Assembly (NCBI RefSeq): GCF_005871205.1
Contig: NZ_SWKM01000011.1
Span: forward strand, 682,001 to 746,000
Direction: 5' to 3'
Length of the DNA: 64,000 nt
Source: Marinobacter alexandrii
GTDB taxonomy: Bacteria; Pseudomonadota; Gammaproteobacteria; Pseudomonadales; Oleiphilaceae
Shown here: one piece after another, positions 15,255 through 26,267 of the stretch
Position numbering within the stretch: the first letter of the stretch is position 1
How the letters are laid out: each line of letters begins with the position of its first letter
The notes under the pieces: model-generated
Databases searched by the model: none
What the model saw: only the letters and a program-made list of their open reading frames with translations
What the model was told of the DNA's origin: nothing
Program-made: the position numbers and the translations under genes

Positions 15255-17446
15255 TAGTTGAACAGGCCTTTCAGTTTGTCGCCGAGCTTTTCCTGTAGTT
15301 TCTCTTCGACTTTCTCTTTCGCCTTGGTTTTGGCTTTATCCACTTCTTCCTTGGCCTTGGCCTTGGCAGCGTTGGCCGCGATGGTCTTCAGGGTGTCGCG
15401 GAAGCGGGAGCCGTCGAAGGAGCACAGGCCGGCCGGGTCCTCGGCGAAGTTGCCACGGCATTCCACCGGAATAACCACGTTCTCGACGATCTCGGTTACC
15501 CGGCAGGCTTCGTCGCGGTGAATCTCGCCGACGATGCGCAGGCCGGCTTCATAATCCAGCGTGCTCTGCTTCAGGTCGATGGTGCCATCGCCTTCCAGCT
15601 TCATACCGGCCAGGGCTGCCACCAGGTCGGTGTTCTTCAGGGTGTTGCCGTTGATATCGAGGGTGCCGCGCATGTCGTTAAACGGAGTGGCGGCGCCCCA
15701 GTCGCTGGTGCTCAGACTGTCCTGGTTCACCAGGGCGATGCCTTGGCAGGCCATACGGGTCAGGTTCATCTTGCGGAACTGGCCCTCGGCCAGGTTGAAC
15801 GTGATCTGGCCATTGGCGTTCTCGCGCAATACCGAGATGCGGTTACCCGAGGTGGTCACGTCCACATTCAGGTTGGCGCCACCGGACAACATGTCCACTT
15901 CCGCCAGGTCAGTGAGCAGGGGCAGGGTCTGCACGTTGTTGACCTTGGAGCCGATCTTCCACTTCGGGTTGTCGCTGCGGGCATCCAGTGTCACTTGGGC
16001 GTCGAAGCCACCCTCGTAGAGTTTGCCGCTGAATTCGTCGACCTTGATCAGGCCTTTTTCGGCGGTGGTGCTGGCGGTGATTTCCTTAATGGTCAGATTG
16101 CTTACGATCAGTTCGGCCAGGCCGAAATCAATGTCCAACAGCAGGGTGCGCAGGGTATCCAGTGGCAGCAAATCGCTCTCCGGTGCGTCCTGGGCGGCTG
16201 CTGTTTGCTGGCCAGAGGCGCTGTCGCCATTCTCTTGCGCGGCCTCTTCTTCACCTTCAGCCTTCGGTGGCAGGTAGCGGTCGGCATTAAGCTTGTCGCC
16301 TTGCAATCGGAACACCACGCCGGTGTTGGCGAGGTTGTAGCTGCCAGAGCCGTTGAAGGTGGTGTCGTCCAGCTTCAGGGTCAGGTCGGAGAGCTCAACC
16401 TTGCCGGCGGGGCCGCCAATGTTGGTTGAGAAGGCCAGAGCCTCGAGCACCTCAGGATCGCTGGTTTCCACGGCCGGTTGGCCCAGGTTGCTGAGCAGTT
16501 CTTTCAGGGAGAATTCATTGATGTTCAGTTTGCCGTTCAGGGCGGGCTTGTCGCCAAAGCCCTTGACCTCCAGATCGGTGGTCATGGACAGATTGGCGAG
16601 GCTGGCGGTGAAGCCACTGAGCGTTGCGGTCTCGTTCTCGAGGTCGGCACGGGCGGAGCCCGCCAGTTCTGCGGTTACCGATTGTCCGCCGAAGGGCTCG
16701 CCGTTCATGTCAAAGACCGCCGACAGACCGGATACGGCAAATTCGTTGAGTGCTTCGTTCGCGGCCAGGCGGGCGCTGATGCTGCCGTCCACCTCAAACT
16801 TGGGCTTGGCGGTCTCGATCCGGAAGCTTATGTCGAGTGGGAATTCCGAGCCCAGGGTGATTTCGCTGGCGGTTACGGTGAAGTTTTCCAGGGTGACGGC
16901 CTGTCCGGTGCTCTTGTCGGTGTAGTGCACCTGAGCATTGCTGATCTCAACGTTACTCACGTTAAAGTTCAGCGGTTCGCCACTTCCTTCCTGGGCGGTA
17001 GTGTCAGCCGGTGCCTGCTCTTCGGCTTGGTCCGTTTTGGGCTGCTCGCCCTCGGCTGGCTCCGGCATGATCCGGGTCCAATTGCCCTGGCCCTGTTCGT
17101 TCACTTCAAGGTTGGCATCCAGGCCGCTCAGCACAAAGGTGTCTACCTGCGGCGCCATGGCGATCAGCGACCAGAAATCGATCTGCGCGACCAGTTGTTC
17201 CAGCGCCACAAAGCGGTCGCCTTCCAGATTGGCCTGCACGTTATTCAATTCCAGGCCAAGGGGGATGAACGACCAGCCAATGTCGCCCTCCAGCACAAGA
17301 TCCAGGTTGGTCTGTTTTTCGACCGCTTGCTCAATCTGCGGCTTGTAGTCATTGGGGTTGATCACGGCCATGGCGATGGCGATTGCCACAACCACCAGCA
17401 AGATCACGGCAACAATCGCAATCAGCAGATAACGAACAGCTTTCAT
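15254..17446 (-). CDS. AsmA-family envelope protein
   Basis: 730-aa protein with one N-terminal membrane anchor (YLLIAIVAVILLVVVAIAIAMAVI), then an AsmA N-terminal domain (NPNDYKPQIEQAVEKQTN), a long beta-rich periplasmic region with an acidic low-complexity insert (about residues 130-160 and 395-420), and a C-terminal Ala/Lys coiled tail (KAKAKEEVDKAKTKAKEKVEEKL). Family knowledge: AsmA proteins are VPS13-like bridges for lipid transport between inner and outer membrane. It leads an asmA-mutY-yggX operon. Confidence 0.9.
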   Translation of the reverse strand: MKAVRYLLIAIVAVILLVVVAIAIAMAVINPNDYKPQIEQAVEKQTNLDLVLEGDIGWSFIPLGLELNNVQANLEGDRFVALEQLVAQIDFWSLIAMAPQVDTFVLSGLDANLEVNEQGQGNWTRIMPEPAEGEQPKTDQAEEQAPADTTAQEGSGEPLNFNVSNVEISNAQVHYTDKSTGQAVTLENFTVTASEITLGSEFPLDISFRIETAKPKFEVDGSISARLAANEALNEFAVSGLSAVFDMNGEPFGGQSVTAELAGSARADLENETATLSGFTASLANLSMTTDLEVKGFGDKPALNGKLNINEFSLKELLSNLGQPAVETSDPEVLEALAFSTNIGGPAGKVELSDLTLKLDDTTFNGSGSYNLANTGVVFRLQGDKLNADRYLPPKAEGEEEAAQENGDSASGQQTAAAQDAPESDLLPLDTLRTLLLDIDFGLAELIVSNLTIKEITASTTAEKGLIKVDEFSGKLYEGGFDAQVTLDARSDNPKWKIGSKVNNVQTLPLLTDLAEVDMLSGGANLNVDVTTSGNRISVLRENANGQITFNLAEGQFRKMNLTRMACQGIALVNQDSLSTSDWGAATPFNDMRGTLDINGNTLKNTDLVAALAGMKLEGDGTIDLKQSTLDYEAGLRIVGEIHRDEACRVTEIVENVVIPVECRGNFAEDPAGLCSFDGSRFRDTLKTIAANAAKAKAKEEVDKAKTKAKEKVEEKLQEKLGDKLKGLFN

Positions 17447-17637
17447 TGGTCAAATTTCCTTATTCCGGGGAGCCTGGAAAGTTTCGGAACGATTTCGGAT
17501 GCTTACACGTCAAAGGATAACGCAGGGTATCCAAATTAAAAGCGTGGCAGTATGACAATGCCGTAGTGTTGGGCCAGAATACACTTTCTTTGGCTTCAAA
17601 CTGTATTAATGCTTATAACCATAACAAGGAGTAAACC

Positions 17638-18099
17638 GTGGCAATAACTGTTTCGATTGAGCTGAACCGGGAATTGGACCTTCCGGGCAGCTATGATGAA
17701 GTCTTCGAGTTATTGGCGGATGTGCCACGTTCTGCAAGTCACTTTCCAAAAGTGAACCAGCTGACGGATCTGGGCGACAACACCTATCGTTGGGAAATGG
17801 AGAAGGTCGGTGTGGACAAGCACGCGATCCAGTCCATTTACGCCTGCAAATACCATTCGGACAAAGACGCTGGCCGGATCACCTGGGAACCGGTGAAGGG
17901 CGAGGGCAACGGTGTCGTGCGCGGTTCCTGGACCCTGAAGGCCAAGGGTGATTCGGTCACCTCAGCCAAGTTCCAGACCCACGCCGAGCTGACTGTGCCA
18001 CTGCCCAGCCTGTTGAAGCTGGCTATCAGCCCGGTTATCAAGCACGAGTTCAACAGCCTCGTGGACACCTATATGAAGAATCTCAAGACGGCAGTCTGA
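17638..18099 (+). CDS. SRPBCC-fold protein, ligand unknown
   Basis: 153-aa START/SRPBCC-like fold: LNRELDLPGSYDEVFELLADVPRSASHFPKV is the usual first helix and strand, with a long C-terminal helix (LAISPVIKHEFNSLVDTYMKNLK). Starts with GTG preceded by AAGGAG at a good distance. No catalytic motif stands out. It is a single gene between asmA (divergent) and hisB. Confidence 0.7.
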   Translation: MAITVSIELNRELDLPGSYDEVFELLADVPRSASHFPKVNQLTDLGDNTYRWEMEKVGVDKHAIQSIYACKYHSDKDAGRITWEPVKGEGNGVVRGSWTLKAKGDSVTSAKFQTHAELTVPLPSLLKLAISPVIKHEFNSLVDTYMKNLKTAV

Positions 18100-18216
18100 T
18101 CCGGTTTCGGCTATCACGCTGATAAACGCGGTTGTGGGACTCCGGCGGGCAGAAAAGGTATAATCCGCTAATTGAATATTTGCGGCGTTGTGCCGCCTAA
18201 CTGCTACGGAGTCCCC

Positions 18217-18810
18217 ATGGCCGAACGTAAGGCTCGGGTAGAACGAAATACCCTGGAAACTCAGATTACCGCCGAGATTGATCTTGATGGCACCGGCAAG
18301 TCCACTTTTGACACCGGTGTTCCCTTCCTCGAACACATGATGGACCAGATCGCCCGCCATGGTCTGGTGGATCTGAATATCGTCTCCAAAGGCGATCTGC
18401 ACATCGATGACCACCACACCGTTGAAGACATCGGCATAACCTTGGGGCAGGCGTTCAAGCAGGCGGTTGGCGACAAGAAAGGCATCCGTCGTTATGGCCA
18501 CGCTTACGTGCCGCTGGACGAAGCCCTGTCCCGCGTTGTTATCGATCTTTCCGGCCGCCCCGGGTTGATGATGGATGTGCCTTACACCCGCGGTTCCGTG
18601 GGTGGCTTCGATGTTGACCTGTTTGAAGAGTTTTTCCACGGTTTCGTGAACCACTCCATGGTGACCCTGCACATCGATAACCTGAAGGGCAAGAACACCC
18701 ATCACCAGATCGAGACCGTCTTCAAGGCGTTCGGCCGCGCCTTGCGCATGGCGATCGAAATGGATGAGCGGATGGCGGGTATGACCCCGTCTACCAAAGG
18801 CTCTCTGTAA
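18217..18810 (+). CDS. hisB: HisB, imidazoleglycerol-phosphate dehydratase
   Basis: 197-aa monofunctional IGP dehydratase (histidine synthesis step 6). The Mn-binding histidine motifs [12 protein letters not shown] and [18 protein letters not shown] are present, as is FLEHMMDQ. The start at 18217 ([12 protein letters not shown]) has ACGGAG upstream; an in-frame ATG 15 codons earlier gives a poorly conserved leader. Unlike E. coli there is no fused phosphatase. First gene of hisBHAF, with gaps of 31, 38 and 10 nt. Confidence 0.96.
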   Translation: MAERKARVERNTLETQITAEIDLDGTGKSTFDTGVPFLEHMMDQIARHGLVDLNIVSKGDLHIDDHHTVEDIGITLGQAFKQAVGDKKGIRRYGHAYVPLDEALSRVVIDLSGRPGLMMDVPYTRGSVGGFDVDLFEEFFHGFVNHSMVTLHIDNLKGKNTHHQIETVFKAFGRALRMAIEMDERMAGMTPSTKGSL

Positions 18811-18841
18811 CTCGCTACAGCACAGGAAATCGAATTCCATT

Positions 18842-19480
18842 ATGAAGACCGTTGCCATTATCGACTACGGCATGGGAAACCTGCATTCGGCGCGCAAGGC
18901 AGTTGAGCACGTGGCGCCGGATGTTCGCGTTCTGGTGACCGACAACGCCGACCAGATTCGCGAGGCTGACCACGTCATTCTTCCCGGCGTTGGCGCCATC
19001 CGCGACTGCATGCACGAGATCCGTCGTTTAGAGGTGGATACCCTGGTGCGCGAAGTCTCCCGGGACCGGCCGTTCCTGGGTATCTGTGTGGGCATGCAGG
19101 CACTGATGTCCCGCAGTGAGGAGAACGGGGGCATTGATGGCATTAACCTGTTCCCGGCCCAGGTTCGCTTTTTCGGTGACAACCTGGTGGAAAACGGTGA
19201 GCGATTGAAAGTGCCGCACATGGGTTGGAACGAGGTCTACCAGAGCGTTGATCACCCCATGTGGCACAACATTCCAGAAGGTGACCGTTTCTACTTCGTG
19301 CACAGTTATTACGCCGAGGCTGAAGGCAATGCCGATATTGCCGGCCGCAGCCACTATGGTGTCGACCTGGCCGCCGCCGTTGCCCGCGATAACATCTTTG
19401 CGGTGCAGTTCCACCCGGAGAAGAGTGCCCGTGCTGGCCTGCAGCTCCTGAAAAATTTTGTTGACTGGTCCGGTAAATAA
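18842..19480 (+). CDS. hisH: HisH, glutamine amidotransferase subunit of IGP synthase
   Basis: 212-aa class I glutaminase that supplies ammonia to HisF. The catalytic triad is visible: nucleophile Cys in [11 protein letters not shown], and His/Glu in VQFHPEKSA. Starts [17 protein letters not shown], the usual N-terminus. Second gene of the his operon. Confidence 0.97.
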   Translation: MKTVAIIDYGMGNLHSARKAVEHVAPDVRVLVTDNADQIREADHVILPGVGAIRDCMHEIRRLEVDTLVREVSRDRPFLGICVGMQALMSRSEENGGIDGINLFPAQVRFFGDNLVENGERLKVPHMGWNEVYQSVDHPMWHNIPEGDRFYFVHSYYAEAEGNADIAGRSHYGVDLAAAVARDNIFAVQFHPEKSARAGLQLLKNFVDWSGK

Positions 19481-19518
19481 CACCGGGGCATCTGAACGAT
19501 TAACACGGACTTTGCTTT

Positions 19519-20256
19519 ATGCTGATTATTCCTGCCATTGATCTGAAAGACGGCAAGTGTGTACGCCTGCGCCAGGGCCGGATGGACGATTCCACCGTCT
19601 TTGGTGACGACCCGGTCGATATGGCCACCCGCTGGGTGGAAGCCGGCGCCCGTCGCCTGCATCTGGTCGATCTCAATGGTGCCTTCGCCGGTGAGCCGGT
19701 GAACGGCGAGATCGTTCAGGCGATTGCCCGCAAGTATCCGGATCTGCCGATTCAGATTGGCGGCGGTATCCGCTCCGCGGAAACCATCGAAGCCTATCTG
19801 AAGGCCGGCGTGCAGTGGGTCATCATCGGCACCAAGGCCGTAAAAGAGCCGGATTTTGTCACCGACATGTGCAAGCGGTTCCCGGGCCACATTATCGTCG
19901 GCCTGGATGCCAAAGACGGTCGCGTTGCCACCGATGGCTGGGCCGAGGTGTCTGAAGTGATGGCCACCGATCTGGCCAAGCGCTTTGCCAACGACGGCGT
20001 CGACTCCATCGTATACACCGACATCAGCCGCGACGGCATGATGCAGGGCGTGAACGTTGAGGCCACAGTGGCGCTGGCAGAAGAGGGCGGCATTCCGGTG
20101 ATCGCCTCCGGCGGTGTTACCAACATGGATGACCTGAAGCGCCTGGCGCCGATGGCTGACCGGGGTATTTTGGGCGCCATCACCGGCCGTGCTATCTACG
20201 AGGGTACGCTGGATGTGGCCGAAGCGCAGGCATTCTGCGACAGCCTGAAGGCGTAA
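19519..20256 (+). CDS. hisA: HisA, ProFAR isomerase
   Basis: 245-aa (beta-alpha)8 barrel with the two-fold repeat typical of HisA: acid/base Asp in [15 protein letters not shown] and the second Asp in [12 protein letters not shown]. Phosphate-binding loops GGGIRS and ASGGVTN are present. Catalyses the Amadori rearrangement before HisF. Confidence 0.97.
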   Translation: MLIIPAIDLKDGKCVRLRQGRMDDSTVFGDDPVDMATRWVEAGARRLHLVDLNGAFAGEPVNGEIVQAIARKYPDLPIQIGGGIRSAETIEAYLKAGVQWVIIGTKAVKEPDFVTDMCKRFPGHIIVGLDAKDGRVATDGWAEVSEVMATDLAKRFANDGVDSIVYTDISRDGMMQGVNVEATVALAEEGGIPVIASGGVTNMDDLKRLAPMADRGILGAITGRAIYEGTLDVAEAQAFCDSLKA

Positions 20257-20266
20257 GGGGACAACC

Positions 20267-21040
20267 ATGGGTCTGGCAAAACGCATTATTCCGTGCCTCG
20301 ATGTCGACAAGGGTCGCGTGGTCAAAGGCGTCAATTTTGTTGATATCCGCGACGCCGGCGATCCGGTCGAGGTAGCGCGCCGCTACAACGAGCAGGGTGC
20401 CGATGAGATTACCTTCCTGGACATCACGGCCAGCCACGAGAGTCGCGACACCACCTATGAAACCGTTGAGCGTATGGCGGCAGAGGTATTCATCCCGCTG
20501 ACGGTCGGTGGCGGTGTGCGTACCGTGGACGATATCCGCAAGCTGCTGAACGCCGGCGCCGACAAGGTATCGATCAACACGGCCGCCGTGTTCAACCCCG
20601 AGTTCGTCCACGAAGCGGCCGAGCGCTTTGGCAGCCAATGCATCGTGGTGGCCATTGATGCCAAGCAGGTCAGTGCCGAGGGCGAGACACCACGCTGGGA
20701 AATCTTCACCCACGGTGGTCGCAAGCCGACCGGCCTGGATGCGGTGGACTGGGCCCGGAAGATGGTCGAGATGGGTGCGGGCGAATTGCTGCTGACCAGC
20801 ATGGATCGCGACGGCACCAAGGTTGGTTTTGACTTGGGGCTGACCCGGGCCATCAGTGATGCGGTCAGTGTTCCGGTAATTGCTTCAGGCGGGGTTGGCG
20901 AGTTGCAGCATCTGGCCGATGGCGTTACCCAGGGCGGCGCCGATGCTGTATTGGCGGCTTCCATCTTCCACTTCGGTCAGCACACCATCCCTGAAGCCAA
21001 GGCCTTTATGAAAGACCAGGGCATTGAAGTCCGGGACTAG
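20267..21040 (+). CDS. hisF: HisF, cyclase subunit of IGP synthase
   Basis: 257-aa barrel starting [22 protein letters not shown]. Catalytic Asp residues in CLDVDKG and TSMDRDGTK. It forms IGP and AICAR with ammonia from HisH. Last gene of the operon; a strong terminator follows. Confidence 0.97.
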   Translation: MGLAKRIIPCLDVDKGRVVKGVNFVDIRDAGDPVEVARRYNEQGADEITFLDITASHESRDTTYETVERMAAEVFIPLTVGGGVRTVDDIRKLLNAGADKVSINTAAVFNPEFVHEAAERFGSQCIVVAIDAKQVSAEGETPRWEIFTHGGRKPTGLDAVDWARKMVEMGAGELLLTSMDRDGTKVGFDLGLTRAISDAVSVPVIASGGVGELQHLADGVTQGGADAVLAASIFHFGQHTIPEAKAFMKDQGIEVRD

Positions 21041-21068
21041 AGCCCGGGGGTACAAACCAGAGCTAAGA

Positions 21069-21096
21069 GCCCTGAGCTGAAGCCTCAGGGCTTTCT
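21069..21096 (+). terminator. Terminator after hisF, overlapping the end of yibQ
   Basis: GCCCTGAG/CTCAGGGC with a 7-nt loop, followed by TTTCT on the plus strand. The right arm contains the stop codon of the convergent yibQ-like gene (21085-21087). Confidence 0.75.
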
Positions 21097-21912
21097 GGCA
21101 AAGGCAGGTCGGATGGCCTGCTTTTCCCCTTCCACGAACATCTCACGATTGCTGTTGCGAATGGCCCACAGACCACTGACGGTCGCAATCGCCACTCCCT
21201 GAGCGTCCAACTCTGGCAGGTGCTTTTCCAGATAGTCCACGGTGACCTTGTGCGGGTGGCCAATGCCAATGGCGCTGCCATTTTTCCTGGCGCGCTGGAT
21301 TAGTAGCTTGAACTGACGGTCGACAAATTCTTCGGTCTGCTCGTGATCCAGGAACACGTCCCGGGTCAGGCTGGGAATCTGGTAGGCCTCGGCGACTTCT
21401 CCCGCCACCGATGAGGCGATGGTGCGGCTGTCCACGAAGTACAGCGGGTACTGGCGCAGCTCTCTCATTACCCAGTCCATGGGTTGCAGTTTCTGGGTCA
21501 GCAGGCTGCCCATGTGGTTGTTAACGCCCTGCACATAGGGGATGGACTGCAGCGCCCGGCGTAGGGTCAGGGTCATGCTGTTTTCGTCCATATCGGAGGT
21601 CAGGCCGCCGGGGCCCAGGGCAAAGTCGCGGGTGTTGGCCATGGGCGCGTGCAGCATGATTTCCTTGTGCTGTCGGTGCGCCAGTTTTGCCAGGCCAACG
21701 GTATGGCGACGGTAGGGCAGGAAAGCCAGGGTGAGCGGCTGCTCGATCCGGGCCAGCCGTTCACCTTCTTCCAGGTTGTGCCCCATATCATCGATGATGA
21801 TGGCGATGGTGGGCGGCAGCGAGCCGGCGGCTCCCGTGCTGCCTGGCTCCGCCTTGGCAAGGGGCGTGGCGACCAGGGCTGCCACCAGTACAGAGAGCCG
21901 AAACAATATCAC
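21085..21912 (-). CDS. yibQ: Divergent polysaccharide deacetylase (YibQ/DUF610)
   Basis: 275-aa secreted protein: signal peptide (ILFRLSVLVAALVATPLAKA), then a divergent NodB-like domain (TIAIIIDDMGHNLEEGERL; FLPYRRHTVGLAKLAHRQHKEIMLHAPM; VNNHMGSLLTQ; YFVDSRTIASSVAGEVA). Start is GTG, overlapping the ctpA stop by four bases (GTGA). E. coli also has yibQ behind envC; its substrate is not established. Confidence 0.85.
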   Translation of the reverse strand: MILFRLSVLVAALVATPLAKAEPGSTGAAGSLPPTIAIIIDDMGHNLEEGERLARIEQPLTLAFLPYRRHTVGLAKLAHRQHKEIMLHAPMANTRDFALGPGGLTSDMDENSMTLTLRRALQSIPYVQGVNNHMGSLLTQKLQPMDWVMRELRQYPLYFVDSRTIASSVAGEVAEAYQIPSLTRDVFLDHEQTEEFVDRQFKLLIQRARKNGSAIGIGHPHKVTVDYLEKHLPELDAQGVAIATVSGLWAIRNSNREMFVEGEKQAIRPAFARKP

Positions 21913-23327
21913 TGGGCCGAATCCTGTCCCTCGGTGCTGACGTTGGTTTTACCCTTGCGGTTGAGGATGTGCAGGCCCTTCAGCAGATTGAGCGCAGAGC
22001 GGAGCTGGTAGTCCCGGTCTGCCAGTGAGGCTGTTGAATCTTCGCCCTCGACATCTTCCCCTGCTGGCTGCTGGTCTTCGTTCTGCCCTTCCAGGTGGCC
22101 TCTCAGGTCGGCTTCGGTGAAGAAGGGCTGGCCATCAAGTTCGGTGAGCTCCGCCGGGCGTACCTCGATGTCTGGCTTGATGCCGGTAGCCTGGATGGAG
22201 CGGCCGTCCGGAGTGTAATAGCGGGCGGTGGTCATCTTGATAGCGTGGGTCTCGTCCAGGGGAATTACCGTCTGCACGCTGCCCTTGCCGAACGATTGGG
22301 TGCCCATGATGACCGCGCGTTCGTGGTCCTGTAGGGCTCCGGCCAGGATTTCGGACGCCGAGGCCGAGCCTCCGTTGATCAGCACCACAATGGGGGTGTC
22401 GGCCATAACGTCACCGGCCTTGGCACTGAACCGCAGACGGGAACTCTGGATGCGACCTTCGGTATAGACGATCAGGCCGTTATCGAGCAGGGCGTCAGCG
22501 GTTTCCACGGCCGCCTGCAGCACGCCACCCGGGTTGTTGCGCAAATCAATCACCAGGCCGTCGAGGTCGTTGCCGTGGTCATCTTCCAGAGAGCTCAGGG
22601 CGGACAGGAACTGGCTGCCGGTCTCGGCCTGGAATTGGGTGATGCGCACGTAGCCATAGCCGTTTTCGAGCATCCGGGATTTAACGCTGGTGACCTTGAT
22701 GACGTCGCGTTCCACCGGAATTTCGATGGGGGCATTTTGCCCTTCACGCATGATGGTGAGCGTAAGGATGGTGCCCGGCTTGCCACGCATGAGTTTCACC
22801 GCCTCTTCCAGGCTCATGCCTTTGACCGGCTTTTCATCCAGTTTGATGATCAGGTCACCGGCTTGCACGCCCGCTTTCTGGGCCGGAGTGTCGTCGATGG
22901 GGGCAATGACCTTGACGAAGCCGTTCTCCATGCCCACCTCGATTCCGAGGCCGCCAAACTCACCGGAAGTGCTTTCCTCCAGTTGCTCGTAATCCTTGGG
23001 AGCCAAGTAAGTGGAGTGCGGGTCCAGATCTGAGAGCATGCCCTTGATGGCGCTTTCCAGCAGCTGGCGGTCGCCAACTTCTTCTACGTAGGCATCCTTG
23101 ATGCGGCTGAATACTTCGGTGAACTTGCGCAGATCGTCCAGGGGCAGTTGGGTCTCCGGATCGGGCAGCGTAATCTCGACACGCTCGCCATTCTGGATAC
23201 CCTCAAGCAGTTTTTGTTCGTCTGTTTGGTCCTGAGCCAGGGCCAGTCCGGATGCGGTAAAGAAACAGGTTGCGAGAGCAAGGCTGCGAAGCGGAAAGGC
23301 GTAGCGTGGATTTCTGACCCGTTTCAT
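21909..23327 (-). CDS. ctpA: CtpA, S41 carboxy-terminal processing protease
   Basis: 472-aa periplasmic protease: signal peptide (FPLRSLALATCFFTASGLALA), PDZ domain (SGEFGGLGIEVGMENGFVKVIAPIDDTPAQKAGVQAGD), then the S41 core with the serine in NGGSASASEILAGAL and the lysine about 25 residues on (QSFGKGSVQT). In other gammaproteobacteria such enzymes process or degrade cell-wall hydrolases, which fits its position next to envC. Acidic spacer near the C-terminus (EGQNEDQQPAGEDVEGED). Confidence 0.92.
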   Translation of the reverse strand: MKRVRNPRYAFPLRSLALATCFFTASGLALAQDQTDEQKLLEGIQNGERVEITLPDPETQLPLDDLRKFTEVFSRIKDAYVEEVGDRQLLESAIKGMLSDLDPHSTYLAPKDYEQLEESTSGEFGGLGIEVGMENGFVKVIAPIDDTPAQKAGVQAGDLIIKLDEKPVKGMSLEEAVKLMRGKPGTILTLTIMREGQNAPIEIPVERDVIKVTSVKSRMLENGYGYVRITQFQAETGSQFLSALSSLEDDHGNDLDGLVIDLRNNPGGVLQAAVETADALLDNGLIVYTEGRIQSSRLRFSAKAGDVMADTPIVVLINGGSASASEILAGALQDHERAVIMGTQSFGKGSVQTVIPLDETHAIKMTTARYYTPDGRSIQATGIKPDIEVRPAELTELDGQPFFTEADLRGHLEGQNEDQQPAGEDVEGEDSTASLADRDYQLRSALNLLKGLHILNRKGKTNVSTEGQDSAQ

Positions 23328-23424
23328 TCACTTATCCCGTGTTTATTCCGATAGTTGGACTGGTTTCCCTGAATTCCGACAGTATGGCGTCAGCCAACAC
23401 GTTTGTCAGCCCTCGTGCTGCCTA

Positions 23425-24582
23425 TCAGTCGGCCAGCCAGCGCCTGGGGTTGGTCGTCTTGCCATTGTGGCGCACTTCGAAGTACAGCGCCGGATGATCG
23501 GTGCCGCCAGTGCGACCGGCCAGGGCAATGGACTCGCCCGCCGCCACCCAGTCGCCGGGACTGGTGAACAGGCTGCTGCTGTGGCCATAGAGTGTCATGT
23601 AGCCGTCGCCGTGATCAATGATGGTGATCAGGCCAAAGCCCCGCAGCCAGTTGGCGAATACTACCCGGCCATAATGGATGGCCTTGATCTCCGCTTCGTC
23701 ACCGGTGTTGATCAGTAGCCCGCTGCGCTGCAATTTGCCATCGGCGTAGCGCTCACCATAGCCACTGATCACCTTGCCGCGAACCGGCCAGGGCAGTTTT
23801 TTGCGCAGGGTCTGGAACGGTTCGGACTCGTTGGGAGTGGGGATGTCAGCAATGGCCTGCTGTACTTCCTGCAGCAGCTTTTCCAGACGCTTGCGATCCG
23901 ATTCCAGTTCTTCGCGCTCGCTGCGACGGTTTTTGATGTCGGCGTTCAGGGCAGCCAAGGTCTGCTGGCGTTGCTGGCGGGACTGGCTCAACTGATCTTG
24001 GCGTTTGGCCACGTCCGCTTCGGTCTGGGCGAGTTCTGTGCGGGTAGCCTGGACGCTGGCGCGGGTTTCCTTGAGGGCCAGCAGGCTTTTGTGAAAGGCC
24101 TCCAGCCGCTGGACCGTATCCCGGCTGAGGTATTCGTAGTAGGTCATGGTGCGGGCGACCCGGTCCGGATTGATCTCGTTGAGCAAAACCTTGATGGCCG
24201 GTGTGTCCCCTTCCATCCAGGCAGCGCGGATCTGCCGTTTTAGGCTTTCGCGCTGGCTATCCAGGGTTCGGGTCAACTCCCGTTGCTGTTGCTCCAGTTC
24301 CTTCAGGCGTTGCTGTTGCTCGGCCGCACGCTCCCGCAGTGATCTGCGCTCACGGGTCAGGCGCCCGATCTTGCGTTCACTGGCGGCCAATTGCTGTTCC
24401 AGCTCTGAGCGATCTTCCTCGGCATCGGCGAGCCAGTCGTCGATGTCCTCAATACGTTCCTTGAGGTCTTCGATCTGCTCCGGAGTGACTTCGCTCTGGG
24501 CCAGTGCTGGCGCTGCTAAAAGGAGCAGCGCCAGCATCAGGGTCGATCGCAACAGATTCACGCCTACCCGCAATGCCCTCAA
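23425..24582 (-). CDS. envC: EnvC, amidase activator with degenerate LytM domain
   Basis: 385-aa periplasmic division factor. Signal peptide, about 190 residues of coiled coil (rich in [18 protein letters not shown]), then an M23/LytM domain ([45 protein letters not shown]). The first zinc ligand of active M23 enzymes (HxxxD) is replaced by NTGDE, as in activator-type EnvC. The start is TTG at 24582 ([13 protein letters not shown] gives a proper basic n-region) and overlaps the gpmI stop by four bases; an in-frame ATG at 24537 would cut the signal peptide. Confidence 0.9.
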   Translation of the reverse strand: MRALRVGVNLLRSTLMLALLLLAAPALAQSEVTPEQIEDLKERIEDIDDWLADAEEDRSELEQQLAASERKIGRLTRERRSLRERAAEQQQRLKELEQQQRELTRTLDSQRESLKRQIRAAWMEGDTPAIKVLLNEINPDRVARTMTYYEYLSRDTVQRLEAFHKSLLALKETRASVQATRTELAQTEADVAKRQDQLSQSRQQRQQTLAALNADIKNRRSEREELESDRKRLEKLLQEVQQAIADIPTPNESEPFQTLRKKLPWPVRGKVISGYGERYADGKLQRSGLLINTGDEAEIKAIHYGRVVFANWLRGFGLITIIDHGDGYMTLYGHSSSLFTSPGDWVAAGESIALAGRTGGTDHPALYFEVRHNGKTTNPRRWLAD

Positions 24583-26126
24583 CCGATCTTGACCAGGCTG
24601 TGTCCGGTCATTTCCTTCGGTTGTTCAAGCCCCATCAGGGCCAGGAGGGTGGGGGCAACATCGCTCAGGCTGCCATCATCCAGCAGCGAGACCTTTTTGT
24701 GTCCGGTGTAGACCAGCGGTACCGGCCCGATGGTGTGGGCAGTATGGACCTGACCGGAATCCGGGTCGGTCATCTGTTCGCAGTTGCCGTGGTCGGCGGT
24801 AATCAGGGCTTCGCCACCGACTTCGTCGAGGGCTTCAACCACACGCTTTACGCACTCATCCAGGCACTCGGCGGCCTTGATGGCGGCATCCAGCTTGCCC
24901 GTGTGTCCGACCATGTCACCGTTGGCGTAGTTGCAGACAATCAGGTCGTATTTGCCACTCTTGATGGCCTCGACCAGTTTGTCGGTTACTTCCGGGGCGC
25001 TCATTTCCGGTTGCAGGTCGTAGGTGGCGACCTTGGGTGAGGGCACAAGAATGCGATCTTCGCCTTCGAACGGGGTTTCCAGGCCACCGTTGAAGAAGAA
25101 GGTGACGTGGGCGTACTTTTCGGTTTCCGAGATGCGCAGCTGGGTCTTGCCCTGATTCGCGGCGTATTCGCCGATACCGTTGACCAGTTGCTCCGGTGGG
25201 TAGGCGCAGCTGGTCTTAATGTCGGCGGCGTACTCGGTGAGCATTACGAAGTCGGCCAGTTCCGGGTGTTTGCGACGGTCGAAGCCGTCAAAGTCCGGTT
25301 CGACAAAGGTGCGGGTCATTTCCCGGGCCCGGTCGGCACGGAAGTTCATGAAAATCAAACTGTCGCCGTCGTTAATGGTGCCTTCGGGCTGGCCAGCGGC
25401 GTGAATTCGGGTTGGCTTCACGAACTCGTCGTTCTCGCCACGCTCGTACGCCTGCTCCAGGCCGATCACCGGGTCAGCGGCGGTGAACTCGGCGGTCCCC
25501 TGGGTCATCAGGTTGTAGGCAGCTTCCACCCGGTCCCAACGATTATCCCGGTCCATGGCGTAGTAACGGCCGACCAGGGAGGCAATTCGCCCGACACCGA
25601 GGCTGTTGAGCTTGGCGGCGGTTTTTTCCAGGGATGCCTTGGCGCTCCGCGGCGGCATATCGCGACCATCCAGGAAAGCGTGGATGTAAACTTCCTTCGC
25701 GCCTCGGGCTGCGGCCAATTCTGCCGCTGCGATGATGTGATCTTCGTGACTGTGAACGCCACCTGGAGACAGCAGCCCCATCAGGTGCACCGCACGATCA
25801 CTGCTGACCGCCTTATCAATGGCCGCGCACAGAACCTCGTTCTTCTGGAAATCGCCGGTTTCCAGATCCTTGTCGATACGGGTCAGGCTCTGATAAACCA
25901 CGCGGCCAGCACCCAGGTTCATGTGGCCAACTTCGGAGTTGCCCATCTGGCCCTGCGGCAGTCCGACAAACATGCCGGAGGTATTGATCAGGGTTTTCGG
26001 CTGGTTTTGCCAGAGCTGGTCCCAGAATGGGGTGTTGGCGTTGCTGATGGCGTTGTCTTCCGCTGGGTCACGGTGGCCCCAGCCATCCAGGATAATCAAG
26101 GCAGTCGGCTTGCGAGTCGCGGTCAT
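24579..26126 (-). CDS. gpmI: GpmI, cofactor-independent phosphoglycerate mutase
   Basis: 515-aa Mn-dependent enzyme interconverting 3- and 2-phosphoglycerate. Metal-binding and nucleophile motifs: [26 protein letters not shown] (Ser nucleophile), [20 protein letters not shown] and [13 protein letters not shown] 26126 with GGATGAAG upstream; a GTG one codon earlier is possible. Leads gpmI-envC-ctpA-yibQ, a gene set partly conserved with E. coli gpmM-envC-yibQ. Confidence 0.96.
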   Translation of the reverse strand: MTATRKPTALIILDGWGHRDPAEDNAISNANTPFWDQLWQNQPKTLINTSGMFVGLPQGQMGNSEVGHMNLGAGRVVYQSLTRIDKDLETGDFQKNEVLCAAIDKAVSSDRAVHLMGLLSPGGVHSHEDHIIAAAELAAARGAKEVYIHAFLDGRDMPPRSAKASLEKTAAKLNSLGVGRIASLVGRYYAMDRDNRWDRVEAAYNLMTQGTAEFTAADPVIGLEQAYERGENDEFVKPTRIHAAGQPEGTINDGDSLIFMNFRADRAREMTRTFVEPDFDGFDRRKHPELADFVMLTEYAADIKTSCAYPPEQLVNGIGEYAANQGKTQLRISETEKYAHVTFFFNGGLETPFEGEDRILVPSPKVATYDLQPEMSAPEVTDKLVEAIKSGKYDLIVCNYANGDMVGHTGKLDAAIKAAECLDECVKRVVEALDEVGGEALITADHGNCEQMTDPDSGQVHTAHTIGPVPLVYTGHKKVSLLDDGSLSDVAPTLLALMGLEQPKEMTGHSLVKIG

Positions 26127-26267
26127 CACTTCATCCGGTTTGTTGGAAATGTAAGTAAAAGGGAGTGCAGATTCTAACCGTTTTCATTCGCACAAGCCAT
26201 GTCAGCCGCCTTCTGTGAGTGCCCCCGTGTGTGTATAATCCTGCCAAATTATTTGTAGGGTGACTCC

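Noticed and set aside
16478..17539. 353-codon ORF antisense to asmA
   Set aside because: Shadow of a GC-rich gene; composition follows the real frame and it has no signals of its own.
19354..20334. 326-codon ORF antisense to hisH-hisA
   Set aside because: Overlaps two verified his genes across their boundary.
25107..26177. 356-codon ORF antisense to gpmI
   Set aside because: Shadow frame; gpmI has complete catalytic motifs over the same bases.
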